The translations under genes were made by a program, and so were the position numbers. 64,000 nt of DNA from Planctomycetota bacterium. GTDB lineage: Bacteria > Planctomycetota > Planctomycetia > Pirellulales > Lacipirellulaceae. The stretch spans positions 93,564-157,563 of the forward strand of contig JAADGV010000053.1 in NCBI GenBank assembly GCA_013152205.1. The letters run 5' to 3'. The notes beneath the pieces are model-generated. The model saw nothing but the letters and a program-made list of their open reading frames with translations. It did not search any database and was not told where the DNA came from. Shown one piece after another: positions 37,975 through 47,394 of the stretch (within the stretch, counting starts at the first letter, position 1; the number at the start of each line of letters is the position of its first letter).

Positions 37975-38994
37975 CTACCACCGCCAGACAACGGTTCCCC
38001 AAGTCAAACCGGCGCCAAAACCCGACATCAATAGGTGCTGTCCAGGTTGGATTTTTCCAGCTCGGAATGTTTCGTCGAGAGAGATCGGCACGGTGCCGGC
38101 TGAGGTGTTTCCGTATCGGTCGAGGTGCATGACCACCTTTTCTCGATCGATGCCTAATCCGTCGACAGCTCCGTCGATAATCCGCACGTTTGCCTGATGC
38201 AGCATCCACCAATCAATCTCGTCGATGGTTAGATCGGCCGCACTGATTACTTGTCGCGAAACTTCATCGACCAAGCGTACCGCCCATTTGAATACTGCAC
38301 GCCCATCCATGCTCAAGTACCACGAACGGTCGTCGCACCCTTCTTCGGGAAACGGATGTGCTGATCCGCCAGTGGGTCGGCACAGGTAGTCGGCACCGTT
38401 ACCTTCAGACCCCAGCATGTACGAAAGGGCCCCTTGTTCGTCGCTGCCGGGAGCCAAAATCACGGCCCCTGCGCCGTCGCCAAACAGAGGGTACGTCTTC
38501 GGGTCGTTGGGATTGACCACACGAGAGTTCGTGTCTGCGCCAATCACCAAAGCTCGCTTGCTAGTGCCTGTGGCAACAAACTGCATCCCTGTTGCCAATG
38601 CGTAAACAAATCCCGAGCAAGCTGCTGAGAGGTCCATCGCCCCGCAACGCAAGCCTAAGCGATCTTGTACCGTCGTTGCTGTGGCTGGCAATAACCGGTC
38701 GGGCGAAAGCGTTGCTAAAATCAACAGGTCGATCTCGCTGCGTTTCACGCCACTCGCTTCAATGCAACGTTCGGCCGCCGAGACGGCCATGTCGCCGGTA
38801 GACATCCCTGGGGGCGCATGTCGCCGCTCGTGGATACCGGTGCGTTGAACAATCCATTCCGCATCGCAACCGAGCGAAGCAAGATCTTCATTCGTCACCA
38901 CATTGTCAGGCACAAAACTGCCCGTCCCGACGATCTGTACGCCCGTAAGCTTGCGCAATGGTGCTCGGCTTGCAAGCTTGCTCCGATCGTTCAT
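37975..38994 (-). CDS. fabH: 3-oxoacyl-ACP synthase III (KAS III)
   Basis: 339 residues with the full catalytic triad: Cys126 (SAACSGF), His266 (MLHQANVRI) and Asn296 (YGNTSAGTVP). It also has FGDGAGAVIL and the C-terminal SFGAGLTWG-type loop (MSGFGAGLTWGTVVWRW). It condenses acetyl-CoA or another primer with malonyl-ACP to start fatty acid synthesis. It stands alone; no other fatty-acid gene is adjacent. Confidence 0.95.
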   Translation of the reverse strand: MNDRSKLASRAPLRKLTGVQIVGTGSFVPDNVVTNEDLASLGCDAEWIVQRTGIHERRHAPPGMSTGDMAVSAAERCIEASGVKRSEIDLLILATLSPDRLLPATATTVQDRLGLRCGAMDLSAACSGFVYALATGMQFVATGTSKRALVIGADTNSRVVNPNDPKTYPLFGDGAGAVILAPGSDEQGALSYMLGSEGNGADYLCRPTGGSAHPFPEEGCDDRSWYLSMDGRAVFKWAVRLVDEVSRQVISAADLTIDEIDWWMLHQANVRIIDGAVDGLGIDREKVVMHLDRYGNTSAGTVPISLDETFRAGKIQPGQHLLMSGFGAGLTWGTVVWRW

Positions 38995-39146
38995 GATTGG
39001 TTACCTTTCCTGGGTCGCCTTTTCTCGTTCACAACTAGCATTTTAATAGCCACCAAATAGGAATTTATCGATTCCGAAAATGGAAAAGAATACAGCAGCG
39101 TACGCCTTGCCCAGGCTACTCGCAAGCCCGCTACAAGCCGAAGGGA

Positions 39147-39827
39147 TTACGCAGCAGCCCGTTTTCGTCGGCTGTACAAGACTGCGTTGCCTTGTTTTCC
39201 TACCGAAAAAATTGCCCCGGTCTCTCGTAGGAAATAGGCAATCCGCTGGGCCACATGGCGGCGGATCCCCATCAATTCAGCCAGGTGCCCCGTATGAAAC
39301 GAAGAAGGTAAATCGCTGGGCAGAAGCCGGCGCAGGTCTGCTAGTGTCCGAAAGCGATGCGTCTCAACAATCCGCGTCAGCCGTTGGTCTTCGATCTGAA
39401 AATCGTTTTCTCGTCGACGGCGACGACGGCCATGTCCTGGATAGCGCAGCTCTTCGACTTCCACCAAAGCCACTTCCAGCGCAAGCCGCTTGTGAGGAAA
39501 TACTCGCGTGAAGTAAACCAGTTCGTCGAACACGTCGAGTAGCTGTCCACGTTTGGGGCTTCTCCGACGATCGATTTCTTTGCCACCACGGCTATCAAGC
39601 TTCACGAGCAACTTGTTGGCAATGATCGGTTTGACCACCATCACCCGATGGTTCTCTAGCAGCGTAGCTATCTTGTCACGAATTGCCGCCAGCGAACCGT
39701 GCTGAATTTCGATCAGTCGGCCATTTCGCACAGCATCAATGCGGTAGCCTTCGCACGCCACTTCCTGCCTACTGGCATCCACGGCGTAATGCTCTTTCAA
39801 CTGACGATGTAACGAAGTTTCCATCAA
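39147..39827 (-). CDS. Conserved hypothetical protein with PD-(D/E)XK-like core
   Basis: 226 residues. The N-terminal third contains YRIDAVRNGRLIEIQHGSLAAIRDKI, which fits the nuclease pattern Asp-x(n)-Glu-x-Gln/Lys followed by a helix, and then MVVKPIIANK. The C-terminal third (LADLRRLLPSDLPSSFHTGHLAELMGIRRHVAQRIAYFLRETG) looks like a winged-helix domain, and an RRRRRR run lies between. I do not know a characterised member. The nuclease reading is inference; a degenerate or purely DNA-binding role is possible. It is downstream of pyrE on the same strand. Confidence 0.65.
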   Translation of the reverse strand: MMETSLHRQLKEHYAVDASRQEVACEGYRIDAVRNGRLIEIQHGSLAAIRDKIATLLENHRVMVVKPIIANKLLVKLDSRGGKEIDRRRSPKRGQLLDVFDELVYFTRVFPHKRLALEVALVEVEELRYPGHGRRRRRRENDFQIEDQRLTRIVETHRFRTLADLRRLLPSDLPSSFHTGHLAELMGIRRHVAQRIAYFLRETGAIFSVGKQGNAVLYSRRKRAAA

Positions 39828-39843
39828 CTAAATGCGGATTGGG

Positions 39844-39902
39844 GAATTCGGATTGCGGATTGAAACTATCTATCAGCCTCAGAGATTTCGCAATTCGAAT
39901 TC
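39844..39902 (-). terminator. Long hairpin after pyrE
   Basis: GAATTCGGATTGCG (39844-39857) pairs with CGCAATTCGAATTC (39889-39902) with one mismatch around a 31-base loop, six bases beyond the pyrE stop. GGATTGCGGATTG is also a short direct repeat, so this may be an intergenic repeat that also acts as a terminator. Confidence 0.5.
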
Positions 39903-39907
39903 CGAAA

Positions 39908-40450
39908 TCACTTGATGCCAAAATCTTTGATGGTTAGCAGCGGGGTCAATTCGTAGCCCCGCTCGGCAAACGCCTCGCGGCCACCTTCCAAGCGGTCGAC
40001 GATTGCTAGCACTCGCTCGACTTTAAGGCCCACCGACTCGCAGCGTTCGATCGCTTTGAGTGACGAGCCGCCTGTCGTTACTACGTCTTCGACGATGACC
40101 AAACTCTCGCCCGAGTCATAAGGCCCTTCGACATACTTGCCTGTCCCATGGGTCTTCGACTCTTTGCGAACAATGATCCCTCGCAAAGGCATCTCGCGAA
40201 TTCCTGCCAGTGTGAGAATCGATGCCGTGATCGGATCGGCTCCAATGGCCATCCCGCCCACCAGCGCTGGCATCTGGTCGCCCAACAGTTCGAGCATTCC
40301 TTCGCCAATCAATTTCGCGCCGCGAGCATCGAGTGTTACCTTGCGGCAATCGAGGTAGTAGCTTGCCTTCTTGCCCGAAGCGAGCGTGAAGTCGCCAAAC
40401 TGCAAGGCCTGTTCGCGAATCAATTCAATGAGAGCTTGTCGGTCGTACAT
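39908..40450 (-). CDS. pyrE: Orotate phosphoribosyltransferase
   Basis: 180 residues from the ATG at 40450. The PRPP-binding loop VIVEDVVTTGGSSLKAIE is exact, and the substrate loops FTLASGKKASYYLDCRKVTL and GGMAIGADPI are in place. It makes orotidine monophosphate from orotate and PRPP in pyrimidine synthesis. Single gene; no other pyr gene nearby. Confidence 0.95.
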   Translation of the reverse strand: MYDRQALIELIREQALQFGDFTLASGKKASYYLDCRKVTLDARGAKLIGEGMLELLGDQMPALVGGMAIGADPITASILTLAGIREMPLRGIIVRKESKTHGTGKYVEGPYDSGESLVIVEDVVTTGGSSLKAIERCESVGLKVERVLAIVDRLEGGREAFAERGYELTPLLTIKDFGIK

Positions 40451-40559
40451 CGTGATATCTGTCCCCCAAAACGTAGAGTTAGCGTTCCTGATCAATGGGC
40501 ATTCTGACCATGGGGTATACCACGAACGCACGCTAGGGTTAAGAGTCGCTTTTGTCGGC

Positions 40560-41831
40560 TCAGCGACGAATTGTCACTTCTGAACCAAGCGACAAAATAT
40601 CGTACACATCTCCGACATCAGCCGAGCTTAGGCGGATGACACGGCCCGTGGGATCGGTTGCCGTCGCGGCGTGGGTGGCGCGAATAATTACCAACTGATT
40701 GGTTCCGCCTGCGGAATTGGTCAGTATTAGGCTGCGTTCCTCGGTCGGAGTCACTGGGGCTGACAAATGCTGAGCGACATTCCCCGGCGTGAGCAACTTT
40801 TGATTGACAGACCAATGCCCTTCTTCGACGGTCGTCGTCGGATCGACGTCGATTGCAAACCGTCCTGCATAGCGTCGGTTGAGCATCAGAGTGACTTGCC
40901 GTTGTCGGAGATCGATGGTCGCCGAGAATGGGCCTCGCACTACCTTGAGTTGCTGCCCTGTCTGCAATTGGTCAGGGCTGGTGATGCCATTGATTTTGGC
41001 CAACAACTGCCAAGGCACTTCGTAACGGGCAGCGATGTCTTGCAGCCGCTCGCCTGCCTGAACCATGTAGGGCGGCTCCAAACGATGTTCGGTCGAGTAG
41101 ATTACGCTCCCCGCCAATTGGCTAAGAAGCTGTTCAACTTCTTGAGCTTCTTGTGGCGACAGCGAGGGATCGCCGTACCAATCCGATAACAGTAATAGCG
41201 CTTGCGATAGTTGCCCTCGATCTAAGGCCGCCTCAACTGCGATGTGAGTTGCCGAGAATAACGACGACTGTGCTTCGGACGCGACTTCCTGCTGCGGAGT
41301 TCGCACCATCGGCAACGTTTCGGTTGGCGTTGTTACTGGCGAGGTGGTGCTCTCAGCGGCTGCATGCGAATGGTTGTCATGCGCATCTTCCATAGCGTGC
41401 GATGAATGTGTTTCGGCAGCTGGTGCCGTGGCCGACGGGATTGTTGGCAGTGGCGGCAGATCGGGAGCAGCGGCAAAAGGCGCAGCCGTTCCACCATCTG
41501 GCGAAGTTGCCGCTACGGCAGGATCGAAAGCCGGCGCCTGCCCCGCTGCCACAGCAGCGCCAGGGTTGAAAGGTGGTGCTACTTCAGCTGGCGTCGACGC
41601 AGTAAACTCCGGCGCACGGCCACCGGCAGTAGTTGAAGCTGTAAACTGCTCTGTGCCTGTGGAAGAACCGGGCTCCGCTTTGAACTCGCTACCAAACTCC
41701 AGGCCCGAATCGAACTCAAGTCCGGCCACCTCTTCTGGCAACACGGGTTCGGTTTCGTTGATTTTCATGTACAGGAAAACACCTGCTGCGGCCAACACGG
41801 TAATTGTTGCCAAAGGTCGGATCGAACTCAT
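40560..41831 (-). CDS. LysM protein with a degenerate L,D-transpeptidase (YkuD-like) domain
   Basis: 423 residues from the ATG at 41831. An N-terminal membrane anchor (ATITVLAAAGVFLYM) is followed by about 140 residues of Ala/Pro/Thr/Gly-rich linker, then helices. A LysM domain at about 260-305 (YMVQAGERLQDIAARYEVPWQLLAKINGI) precedes a YkuD-like barrel (ATIDLRQRQVTLMLNRRYAGRFAIDV). The catalytic motif of L,D-transpeptidases (HG...SHGC) is missing: the matching segment reads VIRLSSADVGDVYDIL with no Cys. It is probably non-catalytic peptidoglycan binding or periplasmic structure. Confidence 0.75.
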   Translation of the reverse strand: MSSIRPLATITVLAAAGVFLYMKINETEPVLPEEVAGLEFDSGLEFGSEFKAEPGSSTGTEQFTASTTAGGRAPEFTASTPAEVAPPFNPGAAVAAGQAPAFDPAVAATSPDGGTAAPFAAAPDLPPLPTIPSATAPAAETHSSHAMEDAHDNHSHAAAESTTSPVTTPTETLPMVRTPQQEVASEAQSSLFSATHIAVEAALDRGQLSQALLLLSDWYGDPSLSPQEAQEVEQLLSQLAGSVIYSTEHRLEPPYMVQAGERLQDIAARYEVPWQLLAKINGITSPDQLQTGQQLKVVRGPFSATIDLRQRQVTLMLNRRYAGRFAIDVDPTTTVEEGHWSVNQKLLTPGNVAQHLSAPVTPTEERSLILTNSAGGTNQLVIIRATHAATATDPTGRVIRLSSADVGDVYDILSLGSEVTIRR

Positions 41832-42157
41832 GGCTCGTTCTCCATAACAAACTGAATTTTTGACTCGCCTGCGCGACAGAAAAGGTATCGGCACCTAGCG
41901 ATATTGATAGTGACATCATCAGCCCAAGGGCTTCGTCGGGCCGGATACTAGGTAAACCCTGCCCGAGAGGCTAGCTCAGTCTGACACCAGTTCTCTCGGT
42001 GCTAGCATAAACCCTTACGCGGCCTTGCAGGTTCGGGTATCGTGGGGGTTGCAATCGGGGGCTAGCGCCAAAACGGCTAACCCTAAAATTAAGCTTTAAC
42101 AAAGCGTTAGAGAAATATCAGAAAGACAATAAGAAGACCAAAATAGGGGAACTCCAG

Positions 42158-42466
42158 ATGATTCATGTTATTGCTACGATCGAAGTCGTTGCGGGAAAAC
42201 GGGACGAGTATTTGGCCGCTTTTCACCAATTGGTGCCGCTCGTGCTGGCAGAAGATGGGTGTATTGAATACGGCCCGACAATAGACGTTGCAACTCCGAT
42301 CAGTATCCAAGAACCCGTTTTGGATAATACGGTCACGGTGATCGAGAAATGGGAAAGCATCGAAGCACTGCAAGCACATCTGCAAGCTAAGCACATGCAA
42401 GAAAATCGCGAGAAAGTGAAAGACATGCTCGCAGGTATTAAAATTCAAATTTTGGAGCCTGCATAA
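42158..42466 (+). CDS. Antibiotic-biosynthesis-monooxygenase (ABM/YgiN-like) protein
   Basis: 102 residues, a single ferredoxin-like ABM domain: MIHVIATIEVVAGKRDEYLAAFHQLVPLVLAEDGCIEYGP, then VIEKWESIEALQAHLQAKHMQENREKVKDML. The His in AKHMQ and Trp in EKWES are the usual conserved positions. Family members are small cofactor-free quinol or haem monooxygenases; the substrate is unknown here. Single gene; a good AGGGGA lies before the ATG. Confidence 0.88.
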   Translation: MIHVIATIEVVAGKRDEYLAAFHQLVPLVLAEDGCIEYGPTIDVATPISIQEPVLDNTVTVIEKWESIEALQAHLQAKHMQENREKVKDMLAGIKIQILEPA

Positions 42467-42523
42467 TCTCGGCTTTCCCGTACACGCTTGAATTTGTAAA
42501 AGACGGTTTTCTGTGTCCCCGTG

Positions 42524-42603
42524 GAACTGCAAAGTCGCTGGTTCAGGCGTAGGCGAAAGTCGCGTTTTATAGACTCGACTGCGGCTAATATGACTTTGCG
42601 GTT
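42524..42603. other. Intergenic inverted repeat, possible structured RNA
   Basis: GGAACTGCAAAGTC (42523-42536) and GACTTTGCGGTTC (42590-42602) can pair with one mismatch over about 53 bases of loop. It lies in a 461-base gap with no gene I can support. No T run marks it as a terminator. Confidence 0.3.
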
Positions 42604-42927
42604 CTCTTGGGAAGGGAATCGCTAATGTCAAAACTAATTTACACCGACCAAAGCAAACCATCCGTTCGATTCTGGCAACTCATATTCTCCCTGATTAGCG
42701 CAAATTAGCGGTTCACTTTTTAAGACTTGTGAACAGTTACGCAAATGACCTTGCCGGGAAATTTGCAACCTCTACTTCTGGAGAATTCTATCTCCATTGC
42801 TAGCAACACTTTCGCAAAGTGGACTTACCAGTTTGCCAATGTCAAGATCGAAATTACCAGATCTTTTTTGCTTTTCAATCAGTCTTTGTGATACCGCAGG
42901 TTGGCAACTATAATCGAGGGATACCTG

Positions 42928-43500
42928 ATGCCAATTTCACTCGCCTGCGAGAACCATATTGTGCTTTCTGTTCGTCCCAAAATTGCTGAACTTGTTTTTC
43001 AACTCTACGGCAGGTCGTTACACCCAGAGTTGTTTGAAATTTACGAATCCCGCACCGTCCAACGTGGCGAGTATGAAGCCACCGTTCAGATCACCAGTGC
43101 TGGGCACTTGGTCGCTTGGAAATATGGCGGCATTATCCTCACCGAAGTCGCTGCCGCGGCTCATCATCCACTGCCACAAAAACGACGCCTGATGTCTTAT
43201 CGGTTGCGCGGCCATCGTGAAGATCGGCTTGAATGTCGTGGTGGAATTAGCTACGAAATGTCGTTCTCGCTCGAACCAGCCAACCCCGCTCGCTTCTTGG
43301 CCTATCAAAAGGAACTCACGTTGCAGGCCACTCGACGCGGCATGCTCCATCAGTTCGACTCTAGCGGACGTCTCGATACCGGGGCCATGAGCTATATCAA
43401 CGTCGAGTCTCGCGACAAAGTATTTCGCGTCCAAGCGTTCCACACCTTTCCGGACGACTGTGCCATTCTCAAGCTCCAGTCGACTTTTCGGCTGCCGTAG
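42928..43500 (+). CDS. DUF2617 family protein
   Basis: 190 residues. I chose the ATG at 42928 because CGAGGGA lies 8-14 bases before it; a TTG 27 bases earlier is also in frame. The sequence shows the blocks I associate with DUF2617: LHPELFEIYESRTVQRGEYEATVQITSAGHLVAWKYGG, TEVAAAAHHPLPQKRRLM and YQVSFSLE-like YEMSFSLEPANPARFL. It looks soluble. No function is known for the family; single gene. Confidence 0.82.
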   Translation: MPISLACENHIVLSVRPKIAELVFQLYGRSLHPELFEIYESRTVQRGEYEATVQITSAGHLVAWKYGGIILTEVAAAAHHPLPQKRRLMSYRLRGHREDRLECRGGISYEMSFSLEPANPARFLAYQKELTLQATRRGMLHQFDSSGRLDTGAMSYINVESRDKVFRVQAFHTFPDDCAILKLQSTFRLP

Positions 43501-43577
43501 GGGCAGCTTGTTACTGCTTGGGCGCGTACCTAGAGTTATTCGATCTGGCGATCGACGCTAACCTTGGGCGAATGTTT

Positions 43578-45449
43578 TTACTTCTCGTCGCGTGCGGCTA
43601 GCTCTCGCTCGAACAACTCTAGCTGTCGACGCATGACTGCCATGTGAGGATGCCGGCGGATCGCCTGACGCTGGTATTTGATGGCGCTGTCTAAATCGCC
43701 TGCGGCATAGTAGCAACGCCCTAGGGTATCGAGATAACTGGGGCTTGGGGGCAACCAGTCGATCGATCGCATTTCGTCGTAGCAAATACCCAACATACCC
43801 TTTAAATACGGTTCTTTGGGTACCACCTCTATCGAACGACGCGAGTAGGCAACCGCTTTCTTAAAATCGCCCTCGGTATTACTAATCAACCACGCCCAAT
43901 GGTTATAGTAATTCGGCACACTAGGTTCAGCCTCGATCTGCGTCTCTAGTTTTCTGCTGAGTGCCTGTATGCGACCTAAGGTAGTTTTTTTGTAAGCCTC
44001 GTCAGCCCCCTGCAGGCGATACATGGCGATCAGCACGTCTGGGTTTTCGACGTCTCCCTTATAAGCGGCGTCTAATAGTTTTCGCTGTTGCTGAAAATTG
44101 CCCTGTTTCTCTTCTTGGCAAGCAAGAAAAAAATCTTGCTGCGCGCGATTTTGGGCCAACCACTGTCGGCCAGTCTTGCTATTGAATTGGCGCTTTTTAT
44201 TCTTATCTTCGCCCATTTGCTTATTAATTGCATCCAATGCCTCACCCAAAAGGTCGGCCGCTTTTTGGTACTCTTCTCGATCGAACAATCGCATCGTGGC
44301 TAGGTCGCGTCGGGCAGCAAACGACGTCCCATCGCTAACCGGCAGATTCTCGATCATGTACTGCCACTCGCGTTCCGCCCAATCGTGGCGGCCTAGTTCA
44401 CCAATCATGCTGCTAACTTCGTACCGCTGGTGAATATCTCCTATCGCTAACTGAAAAGCACGCTCGGCGATTTCGTTGGCCCGTCCGCTCTCTCCTTGCC
44501 GTTGGGCAGACTCGGCCAGCATGTACAACAGCAGACGATCTTCCCCGAGTTGATCAGCATAATGATTTTCTAACTGTTCAACCGTTTTCCACTGTTCGTT
44601 ATCGGTACTCCAAGACAAAGCAAAAACCATCGCATTGTGGAACTCTCCTCCTACGTCGATGCGTAGGTCGATCATGCGGCGTAACGGCTCGAAGGTCGAG
44701 CCTTGCCCTCCCGTCAGACGGCATTCCGCGAGATCATACTTCAGCAGTCCGAACACCACCTCGGCATTGGTCTGGCTCTCGCCTTTTTTGAGCAGGGCAA
44801 GCTCGTGGTCGATATGCCCAAGCCAAGCGTCCGCTGCATCTGCCGGTTGTTGAAGACGATCGAAATGCAACTGAATCCATTGCACCGGGCGACGAGAGCT
44901 GCCACTTGTTTCCTGCTCGACGACCGACTTCGCCCAAGCCAAACGGTCTGTGGCGACTTTTTTCGAATTCAAAATCGCGACGGCCGCCGCTCGGGCAATC
45001 GTCGGCGAGGCCTCGTATCGCGTGATCCGACAGAGCGGCCCCAATCCACGATGGTCACCAAGCACTGCCAGCGTCTGAATTAAATTCTCTCGCTCACTCT
45101 GAGGCAGCTCGCCATACGCTTTGAGCAACCCTCGAACTTCCGCCGGATCGTCCTCCCGCTCCCACTGGATGCGCAACCGCGGCAAGATATAGCTTGCGCG
45201 CGAGGAAATTTCTAAATCCGAATGAACCGACGCCGCTAATAATTGATCGAATGCAGCCGTCCCCAGTTCGATCAATTGTTGTTCTGCCCGATGTCGGACC
45301 GAGTATTGCTCGTCGCCCAACTGGGCAATGATCTTTTGGATGGCCTCGGTATCCTGCGGGGCGTCGCTTCGTGCCGCATGCGCCTCTGCGCAAACGCAGA
45401 ACAGGCGAATGGCCAATAGCGCACCAACGATCCTGAGGCTTACATTCAT
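43578..45449 (-). CDS. Secreted protein with HEAT-like and TPR repeats
   Basis: 623 residues from the ATG at 45449 (MNVSLRIVG...). A signal peptide (ALLAIRLFCVCAEAHA) is followed by a HEAT-like region (IQKIIAQLGDEQYSVRHRAEQQLIELG; YGELPQSERENLIQTLAVLGDHRGL) and then several TPR units. The last of these read PNYYNHWAWLISNTEGDFKKAVAYSRRSIEVVPKEPY and YLDTLGRCYYAAGDLDSAIKYQRQAIRRHP. Probably a scaffold in the periplasm. It begins 21 bases after the response regulator gene, likely the same transcript. Confidence 0.85.
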   Translation of the reverse strand: MNVSLRIVGALLAIRLFCVCAEAHAARSDAPQDTEAIQKIIAQLGDEQYSVRHRAEQQLIELGTAAFDQLLAASVHSDLEISSRASYILPRLRIQWEREDDPAEVRGLLKAYGELPQSERENLIQTLAVLGDHRGLGPLCRITRYEASPTIARAAAVAILNSKKVATDRLAWAKSVVEQETSGSSRRPVQWIQLHFDRLQQPADAADAWLGHIDHELALLKKGESQTNAEVVFGLLKYDLAECRLTGGQGSTFEPLRRMIDLRIDVGGEFHNAMVFALSWSTDNEQWKTVEQLENHYADQLGEDRLLLYMLAESAQRQGESGRANEIAERAFQLAIGDIHQRYEVSSMIGELGRHDWAEREWQYMIENLPVSDGTSFAARRDLATMRLFDREEYQKAADLLGEALDAINKQMGEDKNKKRQFNSKTGRQWLAQNRAQQDFFLACQEEKQGNFQQQRKLLDAAYKGDVENPDVLIAMYRLQGADEAYKKTTLGRIQALSRKLETQIEAEPSVPNYYNHWAWLISNTEGDFKKAVAYSRRSIEVVPKEPYLKGMLGICYDEMRSIDWLPPSPSYLDTLGRCYYAAGDLDSAIKYQRQAIRRHPHMAVMRRQLELFERELAARDEK

Positions 45450-45470
45450 CGAACACCACAACGGATGCGA

Positions 45471-45908
45471 TCAGCGCGAGGATTCCATCTGCTCGATGTA
45501 CTGACGGAGGCGTTCCAATTCGTCGGTTACACCTCGCAGCTTCAGCATATTCTCGACGCGTTTGATCAATTCCACTTTGTTGACCGGCTTAGAAAGAAAA
45601 TCGTCTGTCCCCGCCTCCACGGCACGCTCGATATCGCCCAATTCGTTGAGTGCCGTGACCATCAAAATCATGATCTTGCTGGTTTCGCGATCACCCTTCA
45701 GCCGTTGGCAAACTTCAAACCCGCTGAGCTTGGGCATCATAATGTCCAGCAGAATCAAGTCGGGCTGAAACGACTCGACTTTGTCCATCGTGTCCTGACC
45801 ATCGACAGCAATGGCAGTCTCGACTTCAAGGCCGCCCAGATATGCCTCGATCAATTCGACATTCGCTTCGTTGTCGTCAGCTATTAAAATGCGAGGTTTA
45901 TCAGACAT
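45471..45908 (-). CDS. PleD/DivK-like single-receiver response regulator
   Basis: 145 residues. A receiver with Asp11/12, phosphoacceptor Asp55 (LILLDIMMPKLSGFEVCQRLK), Thr in VTALNE and Lys in FLSKPVNK. A C-terminal helix (DELERLRQYIEQMESSR) may form a coiled coil. No output domain. It is upstream of, and close to, the HEAT/TPR protein gene; the kinase is not adjacent. Confidence 0.9.
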   Translation of the reverse strand: MSDKPRILIADDNEANVELIEAYLGGLEVETAIAVDGQDTMDKVESFQPDLILLDIMMPKLSGFEVCQRLKGDRETSKIMILMVTALNELGDIERAVEAGTDDFLSKPVNKVELIKRVENMLKLRGVTDELERLRQYIEQMESSR

Positions 45909-46021
45909 ATTTAATCAAGTCCTGGTAAATCGAGTTTCTCTAAATTTGCAAAAAGCAACGGCATGTCCTCTTGCAAGATCTGCCATACGCGATCGTAGTC
46001 GCTGTCGCTCCTAGTTATATC

Positions 46022-47296
46022 TTATTGTGCTGCGGCAGTCTCTGCTTCGTTAAGCGCGGCCGCAGGGACGGGGAAATCCTCGCACATACTACGAACTTCG
46101 TTGCGTATCTGCTCGTGGGTGGCTGTGTCGTCAGCCGAACGCAGGGCTTTGAGCATCCATTGGCCAACCATACGCATCTCGTCTTCGCCCATCTTACGCG
46201 AAGTCAGGGCCGGAGTACCAATTCGGATACCCGAAGGGTCCATCGGCTTACGCTGGTCAAATGGAATCATGTTTTTGTTCACGGTGATACCACAGGCACC
46301 CAATGCCTCCTCGGCCACCTTGCCCCCGACCCCCAAAGGAGTCACATCCACTAACACAAGATGATTATCGGTCCCGCCGCTGACAAGCGTCAAGCCGCCG
46401 CTGGCCAGCGTCTCGGCTAGCACTTTGGCGTTGTCGATAACCTGCTTGGCATAAGTCTTAAACTCTGGTTTCAGAGCTTCGCCAAAGCAAACCGCCTTGC
46501 CAGCGACCACGTGCATCAATGGCCCGCCCTGCAAACCCGGAAACACGCTGCTGTTGATCTTCTTGGCATGTTCTTTTTTGGACAAGCACAAACCGCCGCG
46601 CGGACCGCGAAGCGTCTTATGGGTTGTCGAGGTCACAAAATCGGCAACCGGCACCGGATTGTCGTGCAACCCTGCCGCTACCAAACCGGCATAATGGGCC
46701 ATGTCGACCATCAACATCGCACCGACCTCGGCCGCAATCTCGGCAAAGCGGGCATGGGGTATCTCACGCGGATAAGCGCTTGCGCCTGCCACGATCAATT
46801 TTGGTTTATGCTCTTTTGCCAAGGCCGCCAACTGATCGAAATCAAGCCGATGATCGTCGGAGCGGACGCCATAGCTGACGAAATTGTACAGCTTGCCCGA
46901 AATATTGAGCCTCATCCCGTGGGTCAGATGCCCACCATGAGCTAAATCAAGCCCCAACACCGTATCTCCTGGCTCCAAAGCCGACAGGTAGACGGCCATA
47001 TTGGCTTGCGAACCCGAGTGAGGCTGGACGTTGACCGACTCGGCACCAAACAGTTGCTTTGCCCGATCGCGTGCCAGATCTTCGATCACGTCGACATGCT
47101 CGCAGCCACCGTAATATCGACGACCTGGATAGCCTTCGGCATATTTGTTGGTCAGCACACTGCCCGCCGCCTGCATCACGGCAGGGCTGGTGTAGTTTTC
47201 GCTGGCAATCAGTTCCAGCCCATCATGCTGGCGCTCCACCTCGTCCGCAATGGCGGCCCAAACCTCAGGATCGTTGGCGGCAAGAAAATTGGTCAT
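46022..47296 (-). CDS. glyA: Serine hydroxymethyltransferase
   Basis: 424 residues from the ATG at 47296 ([13 protein letters not shown]), close to the family length; a start 14 codons earlier is open. PLP Lys lies in [15 protein letters not shown]. Other conserved blocks are [43 protein letters not shown] and [14 protein letters not shown]. It interconverts serine and glycine with tetrahydrofolate and feeds one-carbon metabolism. Single gene. Confidence 0.96.
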   Translation of the reverse strand: MTNFLAANDPEVWAAIADEVERQHDGLELIASENYTSPAVMQAAGSVLTNKYAEGYPGRRYYGGCEHVDVIEDLARDRAKQLFGAESVNVQPHSGSQANMAVYLSALEPGDTVLGLDLAHGGHLTHGMRLNISGKLYNFVSYGVRSDDHRLDFDQLAALAKEHKPKLIVAGASAYPREIPHARFAEIAAEVGAMLMVDMAHYAGLVAAGLHDNPVPVADFVTSTTHKTLRGPRGGLCLSKKEHAKKINSSVFPGLQGGPLMHVVAGKAVCFGEALKPEFKTYAKQVIDNAKVLAETLASGGLTLVSGGTDNHLVLVDVTPLGVGGKVAEEALGACGITVNKNMIPFDQRKPMDPSGIRIGTPALTSRKMGEDEMRMVGQWMLKALRSADDTATHEQIRNEVRSMCEDFPVPAAALNEAETAAAQ

Positions 47297-47394
47297 CAAA
47301 TCCTCAGTATTCTCGTCAAAACAAAAAACAGTAGCCATGCGTCAGACACCATTGTCGAGCCCTCTGTCGGTAGTGTCAATCGGCACTACAGCCG

